This document shows, piece by piece, positions 9,408 through 18,535 of a stretch of DNA of 64,000 nt. The notes under the pieces are model-generated. The model made no database searches. It had not been told where the DNA came from and saw only the letters and a list, made by a program, of their open reading frames with translations. Within the stretch, counting starts at the first letter, position 1; every line of letters begins with the position of its first letter. Location of the stretch: contig CAWAVB010000001.1 in assembly GCA_963785415.1 (NCBI GenBank), positions 434,001 to 498,000 of the forward strand. Direction: 5' to 3'. The DNA comes from Bog-793 sp963785415. GTDB taxonomy: Bacteria > Actinomycetota > Acidimicrobiia > Acidimicrobiales > Bog-793. A program made the position numbers and the translations under genes.

Positions 9408-10055
9408 ATGGACAAGCACACGATGAGATTCGGCTCGGCGGGATGCGCCGCCACCCTCCTCGCCGGGATCTTGCTCTTCGGCCCGCTACCTGTCGGAGCG
9501 GCCGACGCGCAGGCGAGTCCGGCGCATGCTGTGACAGCGGTTCCGAAGCCCGGTAAGTCCTGTCCCGCCAAGAAGCTCGGGAAAAAGGCGAAGGACGGGA
9601 AGCTGAGCTTGGTCTGCAAAAAGGTCCACTCTCACGACAAGTGGGTCATTTCGAAAACCGTGGCGAAGAAACTTTCGGTCGCTCAGGTCAAGAAGGCGTT
9701 CTCGACGGACATCGCCCCAGCGGGTTCTGCCCTCACGACTTTCGAAGCCAAGGCCGAGCAATACGGAACCTCGATAACTCCGGCCGAGGCGGAATCGATC
9801 TCCGCGCCCCTTGCCGTCGCGGCCAGCAAGCTCGACTCCGAGCTCGACGCCCTGAACGCGACCGGCACGGTCGAAACGGACATCCACGCGTACGTCGCGG
9901 AGGACACCGTGATCGTCGGCCTGCTCCAGCAAGCCGGGAGCCAGACGTCGTTGACCCTCCCCACTTGGGGCAGGACGCTTCTCAAGGACGCGAGACTCCT
10001 CAAGTCGGACGGCGCCGTTCTGCGTTCCGCTCTCGGATTGCCACCGGCACCATAG
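9408..10055 (+). CDS. Putative exported protein with a small Lys/Cys-rich motif
   Basis: The protein has 215 residues with an N-terminal signal peptide (MDKHTMRFGSAGCAATLLAGILLFGPLPVGAAD, cleavage probably near residue 32). After the signal there is a short motif, KSCPAKKLGKKAKDGKLSLVCKK followed by KWVIS. It has two Cys bracketing lysines and glycines, and is common in actinobacterial secreted proteins of unknown function. The rest is predicted helical and unrecognised. GAGAGGA lies 8 bases before the ATG. The gene lies between the two halves of the tRNA/membrane-gene duplication. Confidence 0.72.
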   Translation: MDKHTMRFGSAGCAATLLAGILLFGPLPVGAADAQASPAHAVTAVPKPGKSCPAKKLGKKAKDGKLSLVCKKVHSHDKWVISKTVAKKLSVAQVKKAFSTDIAPAGSALTTFEAKAEQYGTSITPAEAESISAPLAVAASKLDSELDALNATGTVETDIHAYVAEDTVIVGLLQQAGSQTSLTLPTWGRTLLKDARLLKSDGAVLRSALGLPPAP

Positions 10056-10140
10056 GCAACTCAACACCCGGCCCGAAGACCCCCGGGCTCCGGGACGCGA
10101 CTCGGCGCTTTCAACGCGCCCGGCCCGCGGTCGTCCGTGA

Positions 10141-10175
10141 GCCGTAGAGGAAGCGAAACTCTGACCTCTTGCGTG
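10141..10175 (-). repeat. Degenerate 3'-half copy of tRNA-Val(GAC)
   Basis: Bases 10141-10175 match 8963-8997 of the intact tRNA-Val at roughly 31 of 35 positions, from the anticodon stem to the acceptor 3' strand. The match stops at the anticodon loop, and there is no 5' half or CCA. It cannot form a functional tRNA. Confidence 0.75.
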
Positions 10176-10406
10176 CCGGATGACCGAACAGCGTCCAGGA
10201 GCGTCGATCAGAGGTCGCCGCGGTCCGCTCGACTGAGCGAATGGTCCACCGGTCTTCGGATCGGCAAGAACGCGACGATCGTGACGAGCCTGCGCGCAGA
10301 TCCCGGTTCGCGCGGGCGCGCGGTGTCAGGCGGCGTACTCGTCGTCATTGACGGCGCCAAGGCGCTTGAATCCGGGGCTCGACGGGGGGTGGACCTGGGC
10401 TGTCGG

Positions 10407-10412
10407 TAGGAT
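10407..10412 (+). promoter_or_regulatory. Predicted -10 element (TAGGAT) of a leaderless or short-leader transcript
   Basis: TAGGAT ends 7 bases before the GTG at 10420, the spacing at which transcription would start at or next to the start codon. The same bases could serve as a weak ribosome site (GGTAGGA), so leaderless initiation is less certain here than at other sites. Confidence 0.45.
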
Positions 10413-10419
10413 CTCGGCC

Positions 10420-12873
10420 GTGCCGACCGCCCCCCGACCCGGTCCCACCGGGGCCGGCGGGACGGCATCCCGTCCCGGATCGGGCTTCGCGGCGCGCCTC
10501 GCCGCCCGCCTGCGGGTACTGGCCGATCCAGGCGCGCTCGCGACCTTCGTCGTCGTCGCCGGCGTCACCGCGTTCGTCATCGCCCAGCTCCAACCCGGAC
10601 TGATCTTCGGTCCGAACATGGACGTCGGCGGGGACACCGCCGGCCATGTCGTCGCCGTCGACTACTTCATCCACCACCTGCTCGCGCACGGCGAGTTGTC
10701 GGGCTGGGACCCGCAGTGGTTCGGCGGGTTCCCGCTCTACGTGTTCTACTTCCCGCTGCCGGCGGTGCTCGTCGGCGCCTTCTCGCTGGTCACGTCCTAC
10801 GCCGTCGCGTTCAAGATTGTGACGGTCCTCGGCACCGTCTTCCTGCCGCTCGCGGCGTACGCCTTCGGCCGTCTCGCTGGTTTCGCACGACCGGTTCCCG
10901 CGCTCATGTCGGCGGCCACCATGCCGTTCCTTTTCAACTTCGCGCCGTCGAACACCCCGGTTTACTTCCCGTGGAACATCGACGGAGGAACGATCGCCTC
11001 GACGCTCGCCGGGGAGTTCTCGTTCAGCCTCGCCCTGACCCTCGCAGTGCTCTTCCTCGGGGTCTTCGTCTACTCGCTGCGAACCGGGCGCTACCGCTGG
11101 CTCGCCGGACTGCTGTTCGCCCTGACGCTGCTCTGCCACGTCATCCCGGGTCTGTTCGCGGGTGGGGCCGCCGTCATCATCACCGTCGCGCGCGGGGAGC
11201 GGCGCGGCATCAAGACCCTCGTCCTCGTCGGCGTCCTCGGTGCCCTCGTCGCTTCGTTCTGGCTAATGCCGTTCGCCGCGTACCTCAACTACTCGTCGTC
11301 GATGAACTACGGCCGGGTCGGTGACGTCTACGCCCAGCTCTTCCCCGCCAACGTGGAACAGGCCGTCCAGTGGATCGCCGCGCTCGGGCTCGTCCTCGCG
11401 ATCTGGCGGCGACACCGGATCGCCCTCGCCCTCGCCGCGATCGCCGGCGCGAGCGTCGCCGCCTTCTGCTGGCTCCCTTCGGGCCTCGTGTACAACGGCC
11501 GCTGGTTGCCGTTCTGGTACCTCGCGACGGCGCTCCTCGCCGCGTACGCCATCGGCGAACTCGGACACATCGCTTTTTCGGCCCTGGGCCACGTATGGCT
11601 CAACGCCGAGTTCACCGGCATCTTCGGGGCCACGGTCGCCGTGGTGCTCGTCGCGGCGTGGTTGGGAGTCCTCCCGTTCTACGTTCCCCCGAGCGGGAGC
11701 GAGAACCCCGTCGACTACTGGGCCGTGTGGAACTACTCGGGATACCAGGCCAAGCCGGGGTGGAACCAGTTCCAACGGGTCGTATCGATGCTCGAGAGCG
11801 CTGCTGCGGTCCACGGCTGCGGCCGGCTGGACTATGAGTACTCCCCGAACACCCAGAACGCCTTCGGCTCGACGATCGTGCCGATGTCGTTCCCGCTGTG
11901 GACGAACGGCTGCATCGACAGCGCCGAAGGTCTCTACTTCGAGTCGTCGACCTCGAACCACTTCCACTTCCTCGACCAGGCCGAGCTTTCGCTCCAACCC
12001 TCGAACCCCGTCGTCGGTCTCCCCTACCACTCCCTCGACGTCGCTGACGGCATCCGCCACCTCCAGCTCACGGGCGTGAAGTACTTCCTCGCCAACTCGC
12101 CGACGGTTGAAGCGGACGCCGCGGCGGATTCGGCTCTCGTCGAGGTCGGATCGACCGCTGAGTCGTCGGACGTCGTCGACGGGTCGACGCCCCCGCCGTC
12201 CGGCGCGAAGCCGGAATGGGTCCTCTACCTCATCCGCGATTCCCAGCTCGTCGTGCCCCTCCACTATGAGCCGGTCGTCGAGAGCGGCCTTTCCAAGACC
12301 CAGTGGCAGACGACGACGGCGATCACCTGGTACCAGAACCCGCGCTACTGGCCGGTGCCGATCGTCTCAGGGGGACCGAGCGCTTGGCCGCACGCCAAGG
12401 CGGGCACGTTGCTCCTCCCGGGGGCGTCGCGGCGCGTCCTGCCAACGACCGTCTCCCGCGTGACCTACACCGATTCGACCGTCTCGTTCGAGGTCGGGCG
12501 CCTGGGCGTGCCCGTGCTCGTCAAGGTCCCCTACTTCCCGAACTGGTCGGCGCAGGGCGCCTTGGGCCCGTACGAGGCGACGCCGAACCTGATGGTCGTC
12601 GTGCCCATCGCCCACCACGTCGTCCTCACCTACGGGACGACGACCGTCGACTGGGTCGGCCGTTTCGCCTCGATCGCCGGTCTTGCCGGGCTCGCGGCTG
12701 TCTGGCGATTCGGAGCCGCCGGCGCGGCCGCGCCACCGGCATCCGGCCCGGGACGGACGCCGACCGCGCCGGGCGGGGGAACCGGCGCCGAGCTCGGGAA
12801 CGAGGCCGCCGACGCGGTGGACGCGGATGAGGCATCCTTCGACCCATGGAAACCCCCGCCGGAACCTCAGTGA
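10420..12873 (+). CDS. Large polytopic membrane protein, PTPS-related family
   Basis: The protein has 817 residues with about ten or more hydrophobic segments in the first ~450 residues and a large, probably extracytoplasmic C-terminal domain ending in one more membrane segment. The motif GGDTAGHVVAVDYFIHHLL, followed by GWDPQWFGGFPLYVFYFPLP, is that of the 6-pyruvoyl-tetrahydropterin-synthase-related membrane family (PF10131). That family looks like a GT-C-type glycosyltransferase and is not a pterin enzyme. The downstream gene is a GT2 enzyme overlapping by 4 bases (GTGA), so a lipid-linked sugar made by the GT2 could be its donor; this is inference. The N-terminal ~25 residues are disordered and proline-rich. 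Confidence 0.82.
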   Translation: MPTAPRPGPTGAGGTASRPGSGFAARLAARLRVLADPGALATFVVVAGVTAFVIAQLQPGLIFGPNMDVGGDTAGHVVAVDYFIHHLLAHGELSGWDPQWFGGFPLYVFYFPLPAVLVGAFSLVTSYAVAFKIVTVLGTVFLPLAAYAFGRLAGFARPVPALMSAATMPFLFNFAPSNTPVYFPWNIDGGTIASTLAGEFSFSLALTLAVLFLGVFVYSLRTGRYRWLAGLLFALTLLCHVIPGLFAGGAAVIITVARGERRGIKTLVLVGVLGALVASFWLMPFAAYLNYSSSMNYGRVGDVYAQLFPANVEQAVQWIAALGLVLAIWRRHRIALALAAIAGASVAAFCWLPSGLVYNGRWLPFWYLATALLAAYAIGELGHIAFSALGHVWLNAEFTGIFGATVAVVLVAAWLGVLPFYVPPSGSENPVDYWAVWNYSGYQAKPGWNQFQRVVSMLESAAAVHGCGRLDYEYSPNTQNAFGSTIVPMSFPLWTNGCIDSAEGLYFESSTSNHFHFLDQAELSLQPSNPVVGLPYHSLDVADGIRHLQLTGVKYFLANSPTVEADAAADSALVEVGSTAESSDVVDGSTPPPSGAKPEWVLYLIRDSQLVVPLHYEPVVESGLSKTQWQTTTAITWYQNPRYWPVPIVSGGPSAWPHAKAGTLLLPGASRRVLPTTVSRVTYTDSTVSFEVGRLGVPVLVKVPYFPNWSAQGALGPYEATPNLMVVVPIAHHVVLTYGTTTVDWVGRFASIAGLAGLAAVWRFGAAGAAAPPASGPGRTPTAPGGGTGAELGNEAADAVDADEASFDPWKPPPEPQ

Positions 12874-13664
12874 GCGACGAACCCGGCCCCTCTCCCGGCG
12901 AACCGGCGCGTGCGCTCGAGCCGCCACCGGAGATCACCGTCGTCCTTCCGGCGCACAACGAGGTCATGCTCATCGGCTCGACCGTCACGAACCTCGTCTC
13001 GGGATTCGAGCGACGCGGTCGCGCCTTCGAGATCCTCGTCGTCGAGAACGGATCGACCGACGGGACGCTGCGCCTCGCCCGCCTGCTGGCGGCCCAGCTC
13101 CCCCATGTACGCGTCCTGTCGCTCGCATCCGGTGACTACGGCGGCGCCCTCGCCGCCGGTTTCCGTGACGCGCTCGGCGCCCTCATCGTCAGTTTCGACG
13201 TCGACTACTACGACCTGTCGTTCTTCGACGCCGCGCTCGGCCTTCTCGACTCGGGGGAGGCGGACCTCGTGCTCGCCTCGAAGCGGGCGGCGGGTGCCCG
13301 TGACCGCCGGCCCCTGCTGCGGCGCGTCCTCACCGCCGGTTTCGCGGCCGCGCTCCACCGGGTCGTCGGCTTCGAGGTGAGCGACGCCCACGGGATGAAG
13401 GTGGTGAGTGCGTCCGCCGTCGTCCCGCTCATCGAACAGACCGTCCTGCGCGGGAGCCTGTTCGACGTCGAGCTTGTTCTGCGGGCGAGCCGGGCCGGCC
13501 TCGCGGTGCGTGAGCTACCGGCGGTCGTCCGCGAGCTGCGGCCTCCGCGCACCTCGGTCCTCCGCCGCATCGTCGAGTCCGTGATCGGCCTCGTCCGTCT
13601 CCGACTGCTCGTCGGTGCGGGCAAAAGGCCCGAGAAACACCGATCGGAGCGACCCGCCTCCTGA
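12870..13664 (+). CDS. GT2 family glycosyltransferase (polyprenyl-phosphate sugar synthase-like)
   Basis: The protein has 264 residues of GT-A fold: ITVVLPAHNEVMLIGSTVTNL (nucleotide-sugar strand), ILVVENGSTDGT, an acidic SFDVDYYDLSFFD region in the DXD position, and DAHGMKVVSA further on. It resembles dolichyl/polyprenyl-phosphate mannosyl- or glucosyltransferases but has no C-terminal membrane pair. An ATG at 12846 is in frame. The GTG at 12870 is preferred because it forms a GTGA overlap with the stop of the preceding gene, the joint used throughout this window. Confidence 0.85.
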   Translation: MSDEPGPSPGEPARALEPPPEITVVLPAHNEVMLIGSTVTNLVSGFERRGRAFEILVVENGSTDGTLRLARLLAAQLPHVRVLSLASGDYGGALAAGFRDALGALIVSFDVDYYDLSFFDAALGLLDSGEADLVLASKRAAGARDRRPLLRRVLTAGFAAALHRVVGFEVSDAHGMKVVSASAVVPLIEQTVLRGSLFDVELVLRASRAGLAVRELPAVVRELRPPRTSVLRRIVESVIGLVRLRLLVGAGKRPEKHRSERPAS

Positions 13665-13717
13665 GCTTCCGGACGGCTCTCGTCGCCGCTTTGCCCGGCG
13701 AGGACGTCGCGGGCTCT

Positions 13718-14470
13718 CTAGGTGGCGAGGATCCTGACGATCTGGCGCAGTTCTGCCCGCGCCTCGACGAGCTGCCCGCTCGCCACGGTGGCCGCCGAGG
13801 CCGCTGTGGCGAACGCCGCCTGGGCCGAGGCGACATTTTGCGGCGTGAGGGCGAGGAGCGACGCCGACGTGCCTTCCAACGAGGACTCGATTCCGGTGAG
13901 CTGGGCGACGAGCTTCTCATAGACCCGTTGCGCGGCGACGGCTCCGCGGCCGTTGTTCCGTTCGGTCGTGATCGCGGTCTGGATCGACGGTTCCAGCGCC
14001 GTGAGGGCCACCGCCTTGGCGAGCACCCGGGCGTTCCCGATCACGGCGCGCACCTCGGGGACGACGAGCGCGAAGACCCGGAAATTCACCACCATCGCCG
14101 CCGCCGACCCCCTCAACTCCGTCAGCGAGGTCTCGCTGGCGACCGACGTCGACAATGACGCGAGGCCGGACTGGTCGGAGGTGATGACCGCATCGAGCGC
14201 GGCGCGGTCCTGGGTCGTGAGGTTGCGAGCCGCGGCCACTGCCGCCGACGCCGCGGACAGCGCATCGAGACGCTCGGTCAGCGCTTTTGACAGCCAACGC
14301 TGCACCTGCGCCACCGGGATGACCGCGGGGATGACGGGTGCCGCGCCGTCCGCCGCCGGATTCGGCAAGCCACCCGGTCCGCCCGACGCCGCCTGGGAGA
14401 TGCCGACGGACCCGAACAGGAGACCGAACGCGACGAGACTGGCTCCGACCGACGCAGCCACCCGTCTCAC
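13718..14470 (-). CDS. Exported helical protein of unknown function
   Basis: I do not recognise this protein of 250 residues. It begins with a clear signal peptide (MRRVAASVGASLVAFGLLFGSVGISQAASG). The rest is rich in Ala, Ser, Val and Thr with heptad-like helices and no Cys, in keeping with an extracytoplasmic helical bundle. The start is a GTG preceded by AGAGGCGGGG. It is divergent from the exonuclease gene, with about 250 bases between their starts. Confidence 0.7.
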   Translation of the reverse strand: MRRVAASVGASLVAFGLLFGSVGISQAASGGPGGLPNPAADGAAPVIPAVIPVAQVQRWLSKALTERLDALSAASAAVAAARNLTTQDRAALDAVITSDQSGLASLSTSVASETSLTELRGSAAAMVVNFRVFALVVPEVRAVIGNARVLAKAVALTALEPSIQTAITTERNNGRGAVAAQRVYEKLVAQLTGIESSLEGTSASLLALTPQNVASAQAAFATAASAATVASGQLVEARAELRQIVRILAT

Positions 14471-14712
14471 GTCGCCCCGCCTCTCACCGTCTCACCAGCC
14501 TCAACGCCGCGCTCCGGTTCTCCTGTCCGAGCCCGTGTGACGACATCTTGGCCCCATTCTGTTCGACGTCGGCGCGCGAATTGTGAGCAAAGTGTGATAC
14601 CTCATTCGACCACCCGGACCTCCCCGGCGCCCGGTCGCAAGGATCGGGTGCGGCGCCGACGGTCCGCGGCAGCCCCGGTCCCGTGGGGCCCCGGGCCGGA
14701 CGATCGCCCACC

Positions 14713-14718
14713 TACACT
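14713..14718 (+). promoter_or_regulatory. Predicted -10 element (TACACT), leaderless
   Basis: TACACT ends 6 bases before the GTG at 14725, and there is no purine-rich ribosome site between. Transcription would begin at or next to the start codon. Confidence 0.6.
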
Positions 14719-14724
14719 CGAGCC

Positions 14725-15439
14725 GTGATCCTCGCGGCGAGCACGCCGCCCTCCGCCGACGGGCGTGACGAACGGCCGGCTGGGTTCGCGCCGCTCCCCG
14801 AGCCGGACGCGATCCGATTCGCGGTCGTCGACGTCGAGACGACCGGACTCGACCCCGCGATGACGCGTGTGCTCGAGTGTGCGGTCGTCGAGCTCGACGC
14901 CGACGGACACCCACTCGGCGAGTGGACGAGCCTCGTATCCGTGCCCGGCGCGGGCGAGCTCGGAGCGAGCTGGCTGCACGGGATCACGCGATCGATGCTC
15001 GCTCCGGCTCCTCCGTTCGGCGACCTCGTGGGGGAGCTCACGGCGCATCTCACCGGACGCGTCGTCGTCGGGCACGTCCTCGATTTCGACCTCTCCCATC
15101 TGGCCGCCGAGTACGCGCGGTGCGGGCTCGTCCTACCGGACCTCCGACGGGTCGGCATCTGCACGCGCGAACTCGCCGCGCTCGAGCCTCCCCCCGGGGC
15201 CGCGCTCCCTCGTGGCGTGCTGCAAGGCACTCGGCGTGAGCTGTCCCGCGGCCCACACCGCGCTCGGCGACGCCCGGGCCACCGCGGCCGTGTTCGCGGC
15301 CTTCCTCCGGATCGGCGTCGTCCCCGACCCCCGTGCCGCAGCCGCCCGCGCCGCGGCGCTCGCCTGGCCGATGTCGGCCTGGGATCCGCTGGGACCGAGC
15401 TGCGCCGTCCCCCGCGGCTCCGTCGGACGCGGCGCGTAG
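14725..15439 (+). pseudogene. DnaQ-like 3'-5' exonuclease, frame broken by one base
   Basis: The product is a DEDDh exonuclease of the DnaQ/RNase T superfamily: FAVVDVETTGLDP (first acidic pair), HVLDFDLSHLAAEY (second) and HTALGDARATAAVF (HxAxxDA). The first two motifs are in one frame (14725 to about 15195) and the last is in the +1 frame, running to the TAG at 15439. The switch falls on six C followed by four G (15190-15199); removing one base would give one continuous protein ending GSVGRGA. It is either a sequencing error or a real inactivation. The GTG start has a -10 box just upstream. Substrate and role (proofreading or repair) are unknown. Confidence 0.75.
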
Positions 15440-15678
15440 CGAGGACCCGTCGGGTCGATCGATCCCGGCCGCCGGCGGCAGCCGGCGCGCTGGGTTCCCA
15501 CGAGATCCCGGCCCGCTCGGTCGGAGGTCGCGAAGGCCTCGTCTATCGGTGCGGTCGGCCGCGGCCGGGCCCCGACGAGGCATCCCACCCGTGCGGTTCG
15601 GCCGGTCGGTTGCCCCGCCAAGCCGAGCGCGGTGCCGCCGGGCTCGCGCCGCGTCGGCGGCCGAACAACCGGGGATCC

Positions 15679-17274
15679 TCAGAACGCGACGGCGGTCGCG
15701 GTTGGGAACCAGTAGCCGGGGTCCCCGTCGAAGCGGCGGCGCTTCATTCCCGAATACAGGCGCACGCAGGCCGCCGCGACGTCGGGGTCGAACTGGGTTC
15801 CGCTCTCCTCGTCGATCTCGGCGAGGGCGTCGGCGACACTCGCCGCCGGACGGTACGGACGCGGCGAAGTCATTGCCTCGAGAGTGTCGGCGACCATGAT
15901 CACGCGGGCGCCGAGACCGATCTCGTCGCCGTGGATCCCGAACGGGTACCCGGTGCCGTCGAGGCGCTCGTGGTGTTGCAGGATCGTCCGCGCCACGGGC
16001 CACGGGAAGTCGATCCCGGCGATGATGTCGACACCGGCCTGGGGGTGGGTCTTGATCAGCTCGAACTCCGCGGCGGTCAGCTTGGCGGGCTTGGAGAGGA
16101 TCTGAGCTGGAACGACGATCTTGCCGATGTCGTGGAGCATCGCCGCGACCTCGATGCCCTTCGTCGTTTCGGCGTCGAGCCCGAGCTCCTGGGCGATCGT
16201 GACGCAGATCTTCGCCACGCTGCGCTGGTGCCCCGCCGAATAAGGATCGAACTCGGTGCTTGCGGCGACCGCGCCGACGGCCGCCTCGAGGGTGGCGGCG
16301 AGTTGCTCGAGGTTCTGCTGGTTCCGAACCCGATCCTGCAGCGTGGCGATTCCGTGTTCGATCCCGCCGATGAACTTCTGGAAGAGCCGCAGCCACTCCG
16401 CGTCGAACGCGGCTGGTTGCGTCGAGAAGAGGCCGATCGAACCCGACATCGAATTGCCGACGACGATGGGCAGCGCGACGGCCGACCGCATCCCGTAGTC
16501 GAGCGCGACCTGGCGCCAGGGATCTGAGGCGTCGAGCGCGGCGGCATCGTCGATCATCCGAATCTCCCCGGTGCGGATGGATTCGACCACCGGCCCGATC
16601 CCCTCGGTGAGCCCGGCCGAAGTGGCATGGAGAGCTTCGAAGAAGTCGCGACCCGCCGACCCGTGGTAGGCGAGGGAAGCGATGGCGGAAGGGTCGTCCG
16701 GGACGGTGGCCGCGATCCAGGCGAAGGCGTATCCGCCGTCCTCGACGAGGACCCGGCAGACGTCGTCGAGCAGCTGGGTCTCGTCGCGGGCGTGCACCAG
16801 CGTCTCACTCGCGGTCGTAAAGGTGCGCAACGACTGGGTCGCTACGGCGAGCGCGCGCTCCGCCTTCCGCTGCTCGGTGACGACCCGACTGTTGATGAGC
16901 AGGCCGTCGGCGAACTTCGCGACCGAGGTGTCGAATGCGCCGGCGACACCCCCGACCTCGCACCAGGGGATCTCGTAACGCTCGGGCACACCAGAGGCGA
17001 ACACCCGCGAGTATCGCTCCAGCACACCGAGAAACTGGCGCGACGGGTAGAGCTCGAGCTCGCCGTGACCGAGGAGCTGCTCGCTGCTGCGCCCGACGAG
17101 GCGCTGTCCGGCCGCGTTCACGTAGCGGTAATCGAAGTCGACGATCTCGTCGGAGCCGTTGCGCCGCGGCACGACGATGAAGACGGGATCGAGGAGCGAG
17201 TCGAGGGCCGCGTGGAGCGAGTGCTCGTTATCGTCGAACACCGCGCCCGTGCCACCGTGTCTCGCCATGATCAC
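15679..17274 (-). CDS. PAS-GAF-HD-GYP cyclic-di-GMP phosphodiesterase
   Basis: The protein has 531 residues: an N-terminal PAS-like sensor (about 20-125), a GAF domain (about 150-310) and a C-terminal HD-GYP domain. The HD-GYP catalytic signatures are complete: AGHQRSVAKI, MLHDIGKIVVP, HPQAGVDII, and HHERLDGTGYP for the GYP element. Hydrolysis of c-di-GMP to GMP is expected. No membrane segment is present, so it senses a cytoplasmic signal. The start is GTG 17274 or ATG 17268; GGAGGAGGTG lies immediately upstream and serves either. About 260 bases of unremarkable DNA separate it from the broken exonuclease. Confidence 0.92.
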   Translation of the reverse strand: MIMARHGGTGAVFDDNEHSLHAALDSLLDPVFIVVPRRNGSDEIVDFDYRYVNAAGQRLVGRSSEQLLGHGELELYPSRQFLGVLERYSRVFASGVPERYEIPWCEVGGVAGAFDTSVAKFADGLLINSRVVTEQRKAERALAVATQSLRTFTTASETLVHARDETQLLDDVCRVLVEDGGYAFAWIAATVPDDPSAIASLAYHGSAGRDFFEALHATSAGLTEGIGPVVESIRTGEIRMIDDAAALDASDPWRQVALDYGMRSAVALPIVVGNSMSGSIGLFSTQPAAFDAEWLRLFQKFIGGIEHGIATLQDRVRNQQNLEQLAATLEAAVGAVAASTEFDPYSAGHQRSVAKICVTIAQELGLDAETTKGIEVAAMLHDIGKIVVPAQILSKPAKLTAAEFELIKTHPQAGVDIIAGIDFPWPVARTILQHHERLDGTGYPFGIHGDEIGLGARVIMVADTLEAMTSPRPYRPAASVADALAEIDEESGTQFDPDVAAACVRLYSGMKRRRFDGDPGYWFPTATAVAF

Positions 17275-18031
17275 GCCACCTCCTCCCCGGTCGACACCTC
17301 GTCCGGACCTGGCGCCACGGGCCGCGTGGCGCGGACTCCGGTGGCCGCCGCGGCGCTCCGGCGGGGCCGTGGAGTACAGCCGGGCGCCGTGGCGGTCACC
17401 CTTGCCGTCGTGCCTCCTGCGAAGCGGACGTGCCGGGGGGCGCGGCGCGAACCACGCGGGTTCACTCGTCCGATCGCAGCGGCGGTGACCAAGCTCAACT
17501 TCCCCTCTCGATCCCCGATCATCTCGGGATTTCCTTCCCTAACGACCGAGTTGCCGCCGCCGTTGAGACTCCGGGCCCGGCAGCTGAATCCGTGCGGTCT
17601 TCCGCCAGCGCTCCCGGCCGGAGCGATCGGCGCGAGATGGCGTCCGCTCCGGATCGGCCGAGCAGGTCGGCGGAGCTCTCTGGCCGACGTGGGCGGCCTC
17701 CGACCTGGAAGATCGTGTCCGGCGCGAGCGCGGGCACCTCGGTGCCGCCGGCCGGTCCACGACGCGGCACAGGTGATGCAAACTGGGCAGCCATCGGCCG
17801 CCCGCTACGCCGCTCTCCGTGCTCCTGCGGCTCCACGCGCCCCGACATGGCGCCATCTTCTGCCTAGGAAGAGCAGGGTCAAAGACATGAACTGCACCAT
17901 TTCCGATGACGCAGATGAACCGGTCTGATCAATTCGCGAGTCACCCCGCGCGCGCACCATGGCGACGTGGCGGTCGCCCCGGGAACCCGTCCTCGCGGCG
18001 GCATCGCGGCCGGCCGGCGGTGGCCGCCCGC
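17275..18031. other. 757-base stretch with no gene I can support
   Basis: Several frames are open here because of the base composition, but none gives a recognisable protein or a convincing start with a ribosome site or -10 box. I saw no tRNA, no terminator with a clear stem and no known riboswitch. The AT-richer part at about 17845-17935 could hold a promoter. Confidence 0.5.
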
Positions 18032-18262
18032 TCAGGCCGACTTCTGGCGCTGGCGCAGCATGCGGCGGCGTTCGCGTTCGGTGAGGCCCCCCCACACGCC
18101 CTCGCGTTCGCGACACACGATCGCGTGCTCCAGGCACATCTGGCGAACAGGGCAGAGCGCGCAGACGGCCTTCGCCTCCTCGGCCTCTTCGTCCGAGGGC
18201 GGAAAGAAGACTTCCGGGTCGAGCCCTCGGCAAGCCGACCGCTGGCGCCACGTGGTTTTCAT
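18032..18262 (-). CDS. WhiB-family iron-sulfur regulator
   Basis: This is a compact 76-residue protein with the four Cys that bind a 4Fe-4S cluster (one in RSACRG, the others in CALCPVRQMC), the GVWGG turn and a basic C-terminal tail (TERERRRMLRQRQK). WhiB proteins are found in actinobacteria and their phages. They act through the sigma-A subunit of RNA polymerase and respond to redox or nitric oxide. The ATG at 18262 gives the standard length; the longer frame upstream is unlikely to be translated. Which WhiB class this is cannot be decided from so short a sequence. Confidence 0.93.
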   Translation of the reverse strand: MKTTWRQRSACRGLDPEVFFPPSDEEAEEAKAVCALCPVRQMCLEHAIVCREREGVWGGLTERERRRMLRQRQKSA

Positions 18263-18535
18263 CAACCGATCACTTTCTCCTACTGCGTCGCTGTCCTGTC
18301 TGCCGCCTCGCGCGCTCCGCGCGTCGCCACGCCACTTACGAGCGAGAACGGCCCGCGCGGGCCTGCAAGCAAGAGGTACCGTGAGGCGCGCGTGAACAAG
18401 CGCAGCGCAGACGGGCAAAGATTTTGCCAGAGCGGACCCCGGATGTAAAGGGTCCCGTGGACACCTCGGCGGCGAGCGCCTCCCGTCACCCCGCGGTGTG
18501 CCACACTGGGCCGCCGTGAACAGGACCGCGACAAG

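Noticed and set aside
9034..10140. A complete integrative element bounded by tRNA att sites
   Set aside because: There is no integrase or excisionase, and the duplicated membrane-gene start lies outside what an att duplication would copy; a tandem duplication explains it better.
14683..16527. A 614-codon plus-strand frame running through the exonuclease and HD-GYP region
   Set aside because: Only its first ~160 codons are exonuclease; the rest is antisense to HD-GYP and non-coding in composition.
17755..17800. Possible c-di-GMP riboswitch (CACAGG, then GCAAAC), prompted by the nearby HD-GYP gene
   Set aside because: The spacing and second conserved block of the GEMM aptamer are absent, and neither adjacent gene start is placed to be controlled by it.
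17430..18000. Overlapping open frames of 80-145 codons on both strands between the HD-GYP gene and WhiB
   Set aside because: They are Arg/Pro/Ala-rich like composition-driven shadow frames, have no family signature, and lack a supported start.
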